DNA from: Pseudozyma flocculosa PF-1
Lineage: Eukaryota; Basidiomycota; Ustilaginomycetes; Ustilaginales; Ustilaginaceae
DNA: 27,131 nt
Assembly: GCF_000417875.1 (NCBI RefSeq)
Contig: NW_006920885.1
Location: 630,893 to 658,023 of the forward strand
Direction of reading: 5' to 3'
Shown here: in pieces, positions 17,987 through 27,131 of the stretch
Position numbering within the stretch: position 1 is the first letter of the stretch
How the letters are laid out: the number at the start of each line of letters is the position of its first letter
Program-made: the position numbers and the translations under genes
The notes under the pieces: model-generated
Database searches by the model: none
What the model was told of the DNA's origin: nothing
What the model saw: only the letters and a program-made list of their open reading frames with translations

Positions 17987-19346
17987 CGCGACGGGTTTGT
18001 CCGTCCTGCCAGCGTCAACAAGCCCCGATGCTGGTGTTGTAGGAGATCAGGACCGCGCAGCGGCCTGTACCCTGAGGGGCGCGCACGAGAAGCGGGGAAG
18101 GCAGGCCACTTTGACCGCAAGGTTTGCCACGGCTCAGGGTGCGGCCGGGCAAGGCGGCGCGAAAGTGGGGATGGGTGGCGCGCGCCAGACGACCGAGACC
18201 AAGGACAGCAGGGGGTCGGAGGCGGTGCGAAGGTCGAATGGCAGGTCGAGGGCGTATGAGTGAAGGTGCCAGCGCCGGTACAGAGCGAAGCGGGCGAGCA
18301 AGAGCGAGTGGCGACAAGTCGAAGGTCCCGAGAGCTGCGTCGCTGTGGATCGGGCGGCCAAGGGTGTTGCGGTGGATCTAAGGGGCTGGGAAGACTTGCG
18401 CTGGACAGCGGGCCAAGAGAGAGGAAGAAGCAAGGTGTGGTTGGGATGGAGCGAGGAGCGTGGAGCGCGTGGCTGTCGGATTGGCAAGAGTGCGCGAGAG
18501 TGAGGTCGAGGTGGGTGCGGCCGAGAGCGAGCTCGGTGGCTTGGTCTCTTCAGCTATAACTAGGTCGTCGAGTCTTGGTCCCTGACGGTTGCCTTGCTTC
18601 TCACTCGTGACTGGGCCCAGGCGAAGTTGGCCTCGATCCCAAAATTCCGCCTTGGTGCCCGATTCGGCTGTCATCTGGAAGTCTTAAGGTGGCCTCTCCC
18701 CGATTGGTCGACGCCTGCCGAGCCCTCGATCTGCTTGCTTGGGCCACCTTCGAGAGGCACCGCGGCTTTTGCTCGTCAGACGTGCACGCCAGAGGCATGC
18801 TGTTTTGTACCACGCTCGCTAGTCTAGGTACGTACGATGTGTGTTCGCTTCGCCTCTGTGACGCTCGAGTTGGGTGGGTGGGACTTGGGGACGAACAGGA
18901 GCTCAGCGCCGCCGGGGAGCTGCTTGCTCGGAGCCGAAGGGTGCTTAGTCATTGAAAATTGGCGGCGACGCTGTGTGATCGGCGTAGGCGGGGAGAGGGC
19001 CCAAGGGTCGCGGGCCGCGAATGCTCCTTCTCCACTTTCCGCACCCACCCGCTGCCAGGCCAGGCCAGACCAGACCAGGCGCCGCCCGTCAAGCCCAACA
19101 CCTACCTGTGTTGCCACCATTTTCCTTGGCTCATCGACCACCACCTCTCCTCCCAATACACTCCCTCATTCCACCTTCAAAGGTCCCTTCCACCAGTCTA
19201 GTCTGCTCGATCGTCATCATAGCCGCGACGAATCTCCACCCTCCCTCCCGCGTACACGGTAGCTCCGACGATCATCGCCCTCGCCACGGCCGCCTCACAA
19301 TCACAAGGCGTCGCCCGCTCACAGCACACTCGCCAATCTAACCAAC
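17987..19346. promoter_or_regulatory. 1.36-kb divergent upstream region (AcrB-like / RPN1)
   Basis: No gene is supportable. The half next to RPN1 (19040-19346) is strongly C/T-rich, typical of a fungal leader, and ends ACCAAC directly before the ATG. The half next to the AcrB-like gene is GC- and purine-rich. Overlapping open frames on both strands lack domains. Confidence 0.4.
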
Positions 19347-22300
19347 ATGCCTCGAGGAGACGGCGAGGAGATCGATATCACCGTCCCGGCAGAGGACCCG
19401 GTCCAGACCGAGGAGCAGAAGGCGCGAGCCAAAAAGAGAGAAGAGGCCGCTCAGAAAGGCACCGGCCCCAATGGCGAGCACAAGGTCGACGGCAAGCCTG
19501 CAAAGGCCGACGACGAGCTGAGCGAGGAAGATCTGCAGCTCAAGAATGAGCTCGAGATGCTCGTCGAGAGGCTAAAGGTGAGTCAAAGCCACTCCTCAGC
19601 GTCCCGCCTCTGCCCACCGATGCCCATGGGCGACCCGACACCCTCGATTCGCCGCAGCGGCTTGATGCGCTGACACTGTGCATCCTCGTGCTTGTTCCTC
19701 TCTCGCCGCCTACGACAGGAGGACGAACGAGATCTGCACCGGCCAGCTCTCGAGTCGCTCCGCACCCTCATCCGCACTAGCACCTCGAGCATGACGTCCG
19801 TTCCCAAGCCCCTCAAGTTCCTCCGGCCCCACTACCCCGACCTCAAGGACATTTACGAGGCCTGGACCGTCAGCAACTCAGACAAGTCCCTGTTTGCCGA
19901 AATCCTCTCCGTCCTCGCCATGACCTACTCTGACAATGGCCAGCGCGAGACACTCGCGTTCCGCCTCAAGGCCAACAAGGTCGACGTCGGGACACCCGAG
20001 GATCCCGGTCTTTGGGGCCACGAGTACATGAGGCATCTGGCAGCGGAGCTCGGCGAGGAGCACGCGGCGAGGCAGGAGAACGACGCCGACACTTCGGAGC
20101 TCATGGACCTCGCCCTTCAAGTGGTCCCCTTCAGCCTCAAGCACAATGCCGAGGCCGATGCTGTCGACCTGCTGCTCGAGCTCGAGGCCATCGACAAGCT
20201 GCCCCAGTTTGTCGACAAGGACACCTACGCCCGCGTCTGCCTGTACATGGTCAGCTGCGTCAACCTTCTCGTGCCACCGGATGACGAGATGTTTCTCCGG
20301 ACCGCACACGAGATCTATCGCAAGCACGAACGATACACAGAGGCGCTCACCCTCTCCCTCAGGCTCGGCGACAAGGCGCTCATCCGCTCCGACTTTGAGG
20401 CGCCCAAGAATCCGTCGATGCGCAAGCAGCTCGCCTTCATGCTAGGCCGGCAGCAGGTGCCCATCGAGTGGCTGCAAGACGAGGACTCCCCCATCTCCGA
20501 CTATGACCTGCTCGACTGCATCTACAACACGCACCTCTCGACGCAATTCATTAGCTTTGGCAAGGAGCTAAACGTCTACGAGCCCAAGAGCCTCGAGGAC
20601 ATCTACAAGAGCCATCTCGAGAACTCCCGCACCAGCCTGAGCACCACGGTCGACTCGGCCCGCGGCAACTTGGCCAGCACCTTCGTCAATGCCTTTGTCA
20701 ACGCGGGCTTTGGCAACGACAAACTCATGGTCGGGGCCGAAGAGGGCAATTCCTGGATCTACAAGAACAAGGATCGCGGCATGCTCTCGGCGGCGGCCTC
20801 GCTCGGCATGAGCTTGCTCTGGGACACCGAGATGGGACTGAGCCACATTGACAAGTACACGTACTCGTCGGACGAGAACATCAAGGCCGGCGCGCTGATG
20901 GCCTACGGAATCCTCCATTCGGGCGTCAAGACCGAGATGGACGCCGCGCTAGCACTGCTCAGCGAGCACGTCGAGAGCAAGAGCGTGCCCCTCAAGATTT
21001 CGGCCATCGTCGGCCTCGGCCTCGCCTACGCCGGTTCGTGCCGTGAGGACATCATGCCCCTCCTCCTCCAGCACGTTCAGGACGAGACAGCACCCATGGA
21101 GGTGGCCGCCATGTCGGCGCTCTCCCTGGGCTTCATCTTCGTCGGCTCGGCGCACGGCGAGATCACGCCAACCATCCTGCAGTCGATGATGGAGCGCGAG
21201 CCCGCTCAACTCAACGAGAAGTGGGCCAGATTCATGAGCCTCGGCCTGGCGCTGCTCTTCCTCGGCCAGCAAGACGAGAGCGACGCCACCATCGAGACGC
21301 TCAAGGCCATCGATCACCCGATTTCCAAGCAGGCACAGGTGTTGGTCGATATGTGCAGCTATGCCGGCACGGGCAACGTCCTCAAGGTCCAGTCGATGCT
21401 GCATCACTGCACCGAACGGCTCGGCGGTCAGGGCGAGGGCAGCGGCGAGGACAAGGAGGGCAGCGGCAGCGGCGAGAACAGCAATACCGAGGGTGGCGGC
21501 AGCGGCAGCGGTCAGGAGAGCGAGGAGGACAAGGCCGAGCCCAACGATCTCTACCAGTCATTCGCGGTCATCGGCATTGCCCTAGTGGCCATGGGCGAAG
21601 ATGTCGGCGCTGAGATGACGCTGCGGCACATGTCGCACCTCATGCACTACGGCGAGCCCGTCATCCGTCGCGCGGTGCCGTTGGCGTTGGCGCTCCTCAA
21701 CCCGTCCAACCCAGCGATGGCAATCCTCGACACGCTGTCCAAGTACTCGCACGACAACGACCTCGATGTGGCGATCAACGCTATCCTCGCCATGGGCTTG
21801 GTCGGCGCCGGCACCAACAATGCTCGCCTGGCCCAGATGCTCCGCCAGCTGGCAGGCTACTATCACAAGGAGCCAGACTGCCTCTTCATGGTCCGCGTCG
21901 CCCAGGGTCTCGTCCACATGGGCAAGGGCACCATCGGGATCAATCCTTACCACACGGACCGGCAGCTGATGAGCCGCACCGCCATCTGCGGCCTGCTTGC
22001 GACACTGGTTTCTTTCACCGACGCGCGCGGCTTTGTGCTCGACAAGTCACACTGGATGCTCTACTGGCTCGTCTCGGCCATGTACCCGCGCTTCCTAATC
22101 ACGCTCGACGAGGACCTGCAGAACCTGGCGACGTCGGTGCGGGTCGGACAGGCGGTCGACGTCGTGGGTCAGGCCGGCAAGCCAAGGACAATCTCGGGCT
22201 TCCAGGTGAGTCATCACAACACGAGCCCCGCCGCCCGCCGCATTGTGGCACGATGGCGCTCGAAAAGTGAACACAAAGACTGACCCAGAGTCATGGTCGT

Positions 22301-22549
22301 CTCCTCCCTCGCTCCGCAGACTCACACCACGCCCGTGCGCCTCGGAACGTACGAACGGGCCGAGCTGGCGACCGAGGAATACCTGCCCTACGCTCACGGT
22401 GCGTCTCCACCCTCACCTCGCCGTGTCACTGCTGCGAAGACCTCGACTTCTGACCTCGCCTCCGTCCCCCCCCCTTGCCCTGCACAGTGCTGGAGGGCTT
22501 CTCGCTGTTGATGAAGAACCCCGGCTTCGTCAAGGAAGAGGACATCTAA
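19347..22549 (+). CDS. 26S proteasome regulatory particle base subunit Rpn1
   Basis: Rpn1 (PSMD2) is the largest non-ATPase of the proteasome base. It docks ubiquitin, UBL shuttle proteins and Ubp6. Exons: 19347-19577, 19719-22205, 22320-22398 and 22488-22549; introns of 141, 114 and 89 bp are all GT-AG and phases fit. The product is 952 aa (yeast 993, human 908). The N-terminal part is charged (AKKREEAAQK, DDELSEEDLQLKNELEMLVE). It continues LKFLRPHYPDLKDIYE, then FRLKANKVDVGTPEDPGLWG. The toroidal PC-repeat region (~370-760) has repeated GLGLAYAGS, MSALSLGFIFVGS and LGMSLLWDTEMG units, interrupted at ~646-686 by a Gly/Ser/Glu-rich insertion. The end, GKPRTISGFQ then THTTPVRLGTYERAELATEE then VLEGFSLLMKNP, is diagnostic and confirms the two small last exons. 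ATG context is ACCAACATGC. Confidence 0.97.
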
Positions 22550-22851
22550 AAGGCTGCGATTGTTCACTATTCGTTGCACACCACCTCAGAGCATCAGTCG
22601 AAGATCGGCAGCATGTCTCGTGTCTCTCAGCCCACCCTGCAACGAAGCCTGGAATGTGAAAGCAGGAAGAACGCCCCCCCCCCCCCCCCTTTTTCCTTTC
22701 CAGCGGTGGTAACGAGCCGCCCTTTTCCTCGCGTGGCGGTGTTATGGTGGGAATGACTCCCGAAGAGCGCTATCAGATGCGGAGGGCGCGACTTCTATGT
22801 TCGAGAGCAGCGGCTGGGACGACTGAGGTCCGCCTGATGGAACGTCGTTTC
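22550..22851. terminator. Convergent 3' intergenic region (RPN1 / SAM50) with poly-C tract
   Basis: 302 bp between facing stop codons. It contains an uninterrupted run of 16 C (22674-22689) followed by T-rich DNA. No gene is present; the short frame through it is an artefact. Confidence 0.5.
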
Positions 22852-24808
22852 TCAGAGGAAGCTGATGCCAACGCCAAGCTGGAGGCCTTTGCGGATCGAG
22901 TCGCTCCTCCGTGCCGCGAGTGGGAGACCTGCATTAAGTTCGACCCGCAAAGGTCCCTGGAGGTAGACGAGACCCACACCGGCCGAAACTGAAGGCTGCA
23001 GTAGCGGCGAGAGCGAGGCGGACACGGGTTTGGCTATCGTCGTCGGGGGCCCATCAGCATCGCAGAGGAAGGGGCGGTCAGCAGGGTCGAGAGATTCAGA
23101 AGGGGTAAAGGGTCAACGCGGCCTCAAAGCACTCACCCATGTCGAGCTGAACCAATTGTCCCGCGTTGGCAAAGGCATGCATCTTCAGCGGCCACTCTTC
23201 CCTCTTGGGGATGTTGAAGTTGGTATCGACGCCGAAGCTCCAGAAGGCGTCACCGCCAAGACTGTCGAGCTTGTCCTTGGGCCCAAGCCCGTTGAGGCGG
23301 AACATGCGCACGCAGGTCGGTCCTCCGAGCTGGAAGCGATCCGAGTAGAGCGAGGGTGCCCCGTTGAGCGTGCGCAGCAGGCCGCTTCGGAACGTCATCG
23401 TCGATGTTGGCAGCATCGGTGCCGTCGGAGCTGAAGCCGAGGGCAGATCTGCGGCAGCCGGTGACGAAGACCGAGACGTCTCGTCAAGGAAAGGAGATGG
23501 TTTGGCGTCGCGGCAGTTGCGGCTGTCAGCCGAGGAGAGGTGGTCGAGCAGGCCGCTGAAGGGCCACGTCCAACGGCGGCCGAGCGACAACTCCATCTCG
23601 GCCCTGTAGTGCGATGCGTCGCCCCCGAACCCGGCTAGCTCCTGGACCAGCTTGAAGTAGGCGCCGGAGCCCGGGAGGACCGGGTCATCTCTCGTGTCTT
23701 GGATGACGGTGTGGCTGAGCGAGGATTTGACGGTCGGCTGCGTGGCCAGCTTGCGCATGCTGATCGAGGCGTCAGGCAGTAACCGCCCCAATCCGCGAAG
23801 CGAGGCCTCATAGGCAAATTCGTGCTGGATGGCGGGCGAGGCGGATACGTTGGAAGAGACAGCCGCCTTGAAGCCCTTGATGCTCTCGAAGGCGCTCGAG
23901 AATGCGGTGAGGTCCCGCTCGGATGAGAAGGCGGTGAGGCTGGCGACATGGTCGGCGTTGGCCAGCAGCGGCATGGCAAACTGGAGGTTGAAGGCCTGCT
24001 TTGTCCTTGTGCCAAAAGTGGCGCTGCCCTGGAGCGTCTCTGCGCCGCCAAAAACGTTGCGGATCCTGCCCTGTACCGAGGCCGAGCCCTCTCCGTTGCC
24101 GACGTCGGTCGATGACTTGAGAAAGATGCGGCCTTTGGGCTTGCACGAGAGGATGACGTCGACGTCCTCTTCGGTGGCATCGGGGGCAAGCGAGGGCGCC
24201 AGGGTGGCGTCGATGTTTTGGAAGATGTCGAGCTTGGTGAGGTCCTCGACAATGGACCCGGTCAGGTTCATGATCGACGGCAGCGTCGTCGGCTGGTACG
24301 GAAGCGGGTGCCACATTCTACTGCCGTAGAGGGCGGTGTTGGCGCTGTTGAGGCTGCCTAGGGTCTGGGCGTTGAGGGCGGGGTCGAGGTAGGGTCTGCA
24401 TAGGGTTGCGAGGAACGAGGGGCGGAGAGAGGTTGCGCCGACGATGCGGATCGAGCTGAGCCGCAGGATGGGGTTGGGAGCAAAGGGCGAGTTTGATGGG
24501 CCGCCCTGGAGCAGCTGTGTGGCACGGAGCAGGTTGTGCTCCGGGAGCGGCGGCTGTTGAGCATCGAGGGGGGCATCGTCATGGGCGGCGGAGGGGACGG
24601 GTGCGTCGGGCGGTATGGGTGGCGCATCTGCATCGGTCTGGGGAGGAAAGTCTGACCGGTGCGCATGGGTTGAAGCAGGCTGCGAGCGAAGGGTTGGTGC
24701 GGGTGCGGTCGACGACGGCGAGCCGGCCGAGGCTGTGCTGGACGAGGCCTTGGAAGCGGCGTCGGGCTGCTGCCGGCTCCTCTCCTCCTTGAGCGTGTTG
24801 AACTCCAT
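22852..24808 (-). CDS. Sam50 / Tob55, mitochondrial outer-membrane beta-barrel assembly protein
   Basis: Sam50 is the BamA/Omp85-family core of the SAM complex, inserting beta-barrel proteins such as porin and Tom40 into the mitochondrial outer membrane. Exons on the minus strand are 24808-23137 and 22988-22852; the 148-bp GT-AG intron is phase 1 and joins QLDMVSAGVGLVYLQG. The product is 602 aa, longer than yeast Sam50 (484) because of a Pro/Ala-rich first ~90 residues and a Ser/Pro-rich loop in the barrel. A single POTRA-like domain spans ~110-200 (RLSSIRIVGATSLRPSFL ... IVEDLTKLDIFQNIDATL). The barrel follows: SSTDVGNGEGSASVQGRIRNVFGGAE, given here in parts as SSTDVGNGEGSA and RIRNVFGGAE; FGTRTKQAFNLQFAMPLL; SLSHTVIQDTRDDPVLPGSG; and RFQLGGPTCVRMF. 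The last exon ends GLQLGVGISFL, fitting the beta-signal polar-x-Gly-x-x-hydrophobic-x-hydrophobic. ATG 24808 has A at -3. Confidence 0.92.
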
Positions 24809-25498
24809 CGTCTTGGTCGGAACGGTGCCCGGTGGTGCGACCGTATAGGTTGGTAGGAGGTGGTGGGGTGTTGGGTTGCGGAGTCGTTCCGACGGCCGGC
24901 CATGGCCACGCCAGCCAGCCAAAGAGACGGGTGCTGGGCCGGCGCGCTCGGATCTTGTCTCCCTCGAGCACTTTCTCCCTTTCTCGGCGTCATCAGCGGC
25001 CACTTTTCGGCTGGCCCGCAAGCCCACTCGGCCTGCCACGCCACGCCACGCCCGCGAGCAGGCCAAAAGGGGGGCGGGAAAAAAAAGGTTGGCGCAAAAA
25101 GGTGGAGAAATTCCAGCTTCCCTCTTTCTCTCTCTGCTCGCGGCTTTGCTTCATCCTTCCCTGCGCACTACACACACCCATTTCATCATACACCGTCCTC
25201 CGACGCCGCATCGCGCGACCAGCAACGGCGCTCGTCTCGGGATCTTCCACCTTTCCAACCGGCGTCGAAACGTGCCTCGAACGGCCAGAAGGCACACCGG
25301 GCGGTCCCTACATCGGCAGTAGCAGCGACGCTCTCGCCAGCCATGATCATCTAGAACGCCACGCCCTCCTCCTCCCCCGCTCGACACGGGCATACCAAGA
25401 GCTTGCTCCCTGATTACATTCGCTCGCCCCGGCCTGCCAGACCGCGCCAGCCGCCGGAGCGGCCACGGTCGAGGGCCAGCTCCTCTGTTCAGCCCGCC
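24809..25498. promoter_or_regulatory. 690-bp divergent upstream region (SAM50 / RPC25)
   Basis: A compact shared promoter region for two essential-type genes. It includes a G/A-rich patch near 25068-25110 (GGGGGGCGGG followed by eight A) and a C/T-rich leader before RPC25. The open frames crossing it on the plus strand are in three frames at once and encode no recognisable protein. Confidence 0.45.
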
Positions 25499-26394
25499 AT
25501 GTTTGTCCTCTCCGAGCTCGAGGACACCATCGCGGTGCACCCCAACCACTTTGGCATGCCGACGATCCAGGCCGTGTCGGACCAGATCAACCGGAAATTT
25601 GCCAACAAGATCCTTCAGGATGTGGGGCTCTGCATCTCGCTCTTCGACATCTCCTCCTGCTCCGAGGGCAGAGTGCGATGGGGCGACGGCCTTCTCTACC
25701 ACAAAGTCACCTTCCGCCTCATCGTCTTCCGGCCTTTCACCAACCAGGTCCTCGTCGGAAAGATCAAGAGCTCCGATGAAACCGGCATCCGAGTCACGAT
25801 GGGCTTCTTCGACGACATCTACATCCCCGCACCGCATATCCCTGCACCATCGGCCTTTGACCACCAGGAGAGGGCATTCTTCTGGCTCTTTGAGGCGAGG
25901 ACCCCCCAGATTGCAGAGGATCCGCTCCTCTCTGCGCCAGAGGAGAGAATGTACCTGGATCCGGGCGAGCTCATCAGGTTCAGCGTCGAGTCGGACCAGT
26001 TCTACGACGCCGAACCCGGCCCACCCTCCGGGACCGACGCGAGCGGGGGTCCACACCTCGATCCTCATAGCCGCGAAGCTGCAAAGAAAGACACGCGGCC
26101 TCACTACTCTCTTACCGTAAGTGTCAGGCTCGCTTGCCAGGCTCCAAGGCCTAGCACTAAGTCCCTCAGACCTCTTCCCTGTTCCCGCATTGCCCCTCGC
26201 CCGTCTAGTGCTCCATCTCGGGACAAGGTCTTGGACTCGTCTCATGGTGGGCGGGCGCCGAACAGACTGAAGCGGTAGATGGAGGAGGAGCAGAAGAGGT
26301 GTACGACTACGATTCAGCCCAGCAGACAGAAGTCGTCGCCGGGCACGCCGAGCAACAAGCCGCACCACAAGTCGAGCACGACGAAGAGCTATAG
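25499..26394 (+). CDS. RNA polymerase III subunit Rpc25 (RPC8)
   Basis: Rpc25 pairs with Rpc17 to form the Pol III stalk, the counterpart of Rpb7 in Pol II, needed for initiation at tRNA and 5S genes. Exons are 25499-26116 and 26209-26394; the 92-bp intron (GTAAGT...TAG) is phase 0 and joins PHYSLT to CSISGQGLGLVSWW. The product is 267 aa against about 205-212 in human and yeast. The N-terminal SHS2-like domain (1-80) starts MFVLSELEDTIAVHPNHF and includes NRKFANKILQDVGLC. The OB-fold half has FRPFTNQVLVGKI, GIRVTMGFFDDIYIP and FFWLFE. The excess length is a ~20-residue Gly/Pro/Asp-rich insertion after SDQFYDAE and an acidic tail (about 40 residues, ending VEHDEEL). The ATG chosen starts the conserved N-terminus exactly; the frame is open upstream but with no homology. 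Confidence 0.95.
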
Positions 26395-26988
26395 GCGGCG
26401 CCCGCAGGGTGGAAGCAGGGCGGCGGCGGGCAAGCGCACCGGCCTGGGCGGGCGCAGATCCTCACAGCACGTCGCATTGGACGTGCCAGTGTAGTAGGGG
26501 ACATGCGAGACCGGTCGCAGAATACAATGCTGAACCCAACCCGCGGTGAAAACATCGTGCAAGACCGCATCACTCGAGTCGCTGGGCCAGTGATCAGACG
26601 CCGTTGCCAAGGCACCTCGCGTCAAGGGGAAACAGAGACGCCCACTGACAGGTAGCTCGCTGATGTCGTACTCTGGATCCGCTCAGGGACGTGTCTGATC
26701 CGGAATCTGGGCGTCCAGAAGACACACGCAGCTTCTCGTCGTCAGACGCGAAGGAAGCGGAAGCGACGGGAAGCGTGAGGACGAGCGTTGCGAAGGTACA
26801 TTCAAGGTAGCCAAAAGCCCATTGCGGCGTCTTGGCGTGAAACGAAGAGGGTGTCGAAGACCCAAGACGCAGAGTGATGAGAAGGATGAGGGGTGCTCAA
26901 AATTGTGAAGATCAACAGGGGAATGCTGGAGAGGCGGAAAGCCGGATGGCGTGCCGAAAGTGGAGACGGGGAGAGGGGGAGAGAGAGG

Positions 26989-26990
<2 letters not shown>
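26395..26990. other. 3' flank of RPC25, no gene seen
   Basis: About 600 bp without a supportable gene. Short frames on the minus strand (26307-26865) are partly antisense to RPC25 and have no domain. The last part becomes increasingly purine-rich toward the microsatellite. Confidence 0.45.
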
Positions 26991-27085
<95 letters not shown>

Positions 27086-27131
27086 GACGACGACGACGAC
27101 GGACGGACGGACGGACGGACGGACGGACGGA
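26991..27131. repeat. Compound microsatellite (GA)47-(CGA)5-(GGAC)7+
   Basis: Pure GA repeats occupy 26991-27084, followed by CGA repeats at 27085-27100 and GGAC repeats from 27101 to the window end. The array continues beyond the window. The stepwise change of unit (dinucleotide, trinucleotide, tetranucleotide) is clear in the sequence. Confidence 0.97.

Noticed and set aside
25151..26368. 405-codon minus-strand frame antisense to RPC25
   Set aside because: It covers the conserved RPC25 exons, whose plus-strand identity is certain; the antisense frame also crosses the RPC25 intron and promoter.
1..27131. CRISPR-like arrays
   Set aside because: No regularly spaced identical repeats with unique spacers; the genome is fungal.

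Overview
The window is nuclear DNA from a fungus, most likely a GC-rich basidiomycete. My best guess is Ustilaginomycotina; this comes from codon use, few short introns with GTGAGT/GTGCGT donors, and protein style, not from a search. It has two parts. Positions 1 to about 5000 are a gene-free, repeat-rich tract. Positions 5036 to about 26400 hold seven closely packed protein genes. The right edge runs into a long compound microsatellite.

Repeat tract (1-5035). There is no credible protein gene. It holds GCC/CAGC-type low-complexity DNA and a (CTGC)n run. Two diverged direct copies of a composite block lie at 333-765 and 3160-4755. Two inverted copies of a ~260 bp element lie at ~1005-1272 and 2864-3131, the second bounded by 14-bp inverted ends. 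Two related perfect-looking hairpins lie at 141-194 and 1548-1600. A 481-bp fold-back MITE (4264-4744) is inserted at a TA dinucleotide, and its unoccupied target survives in the other block copy at 749-758. The 10-mer GCTAGCTATG recurs at module edges throughout this tract.

Gene tract. (1) 5036-6839 minus: ALDH7-type aldehyde dehydrogenase, 3 exons, 538 aa. (2) 8785-10673 plus: DUF1338/HglS-type 2-oxoadipate dioxygenase/decarboxylase, 2 exons, 588 aa. These two are divergent neighbours in the same lysine-degradation route. (3) 11674 (or 11488)-13980 plus: tRNA dihydrouridine synthase 2 fused in one uninterrupted frame to a PNPOx/Alr4036-like flavin domain. (4) 14266-17986 minus: AcrB-like coiled-coil protein, whose two exons join in frame only through an apparent GC-AG intron. 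(5) 19347-22549 plus: proteasome base subunit Rpn1, 4 exons, 952 aa. (6) 22852-24808 minus: Sam50, the mitochondrial outer-membrane beta-barrel assembly protein, 2 exons, 602 aa. (7) 25499-26394 plus: RNA polymerase III subunit Rpc25, 2 exons, 267 aa.

Genes 1/2, 4/5 and 6/7 are divergent pairs with shared upstream regions; 3/4 and 5/6 are convergent with about 300 bp between stop codons. Genes 5-7 are conserved housekeeping genes. The biologically most interesting items are the lysine-catabolism pair, the Dus2-flavin-domain fusion, and the MITE with its empty site. I saw no tRNA, rRNA, CRISPR or complete autonomous transposon. All gene identities rest on reading motifs by eye; no database search was run.
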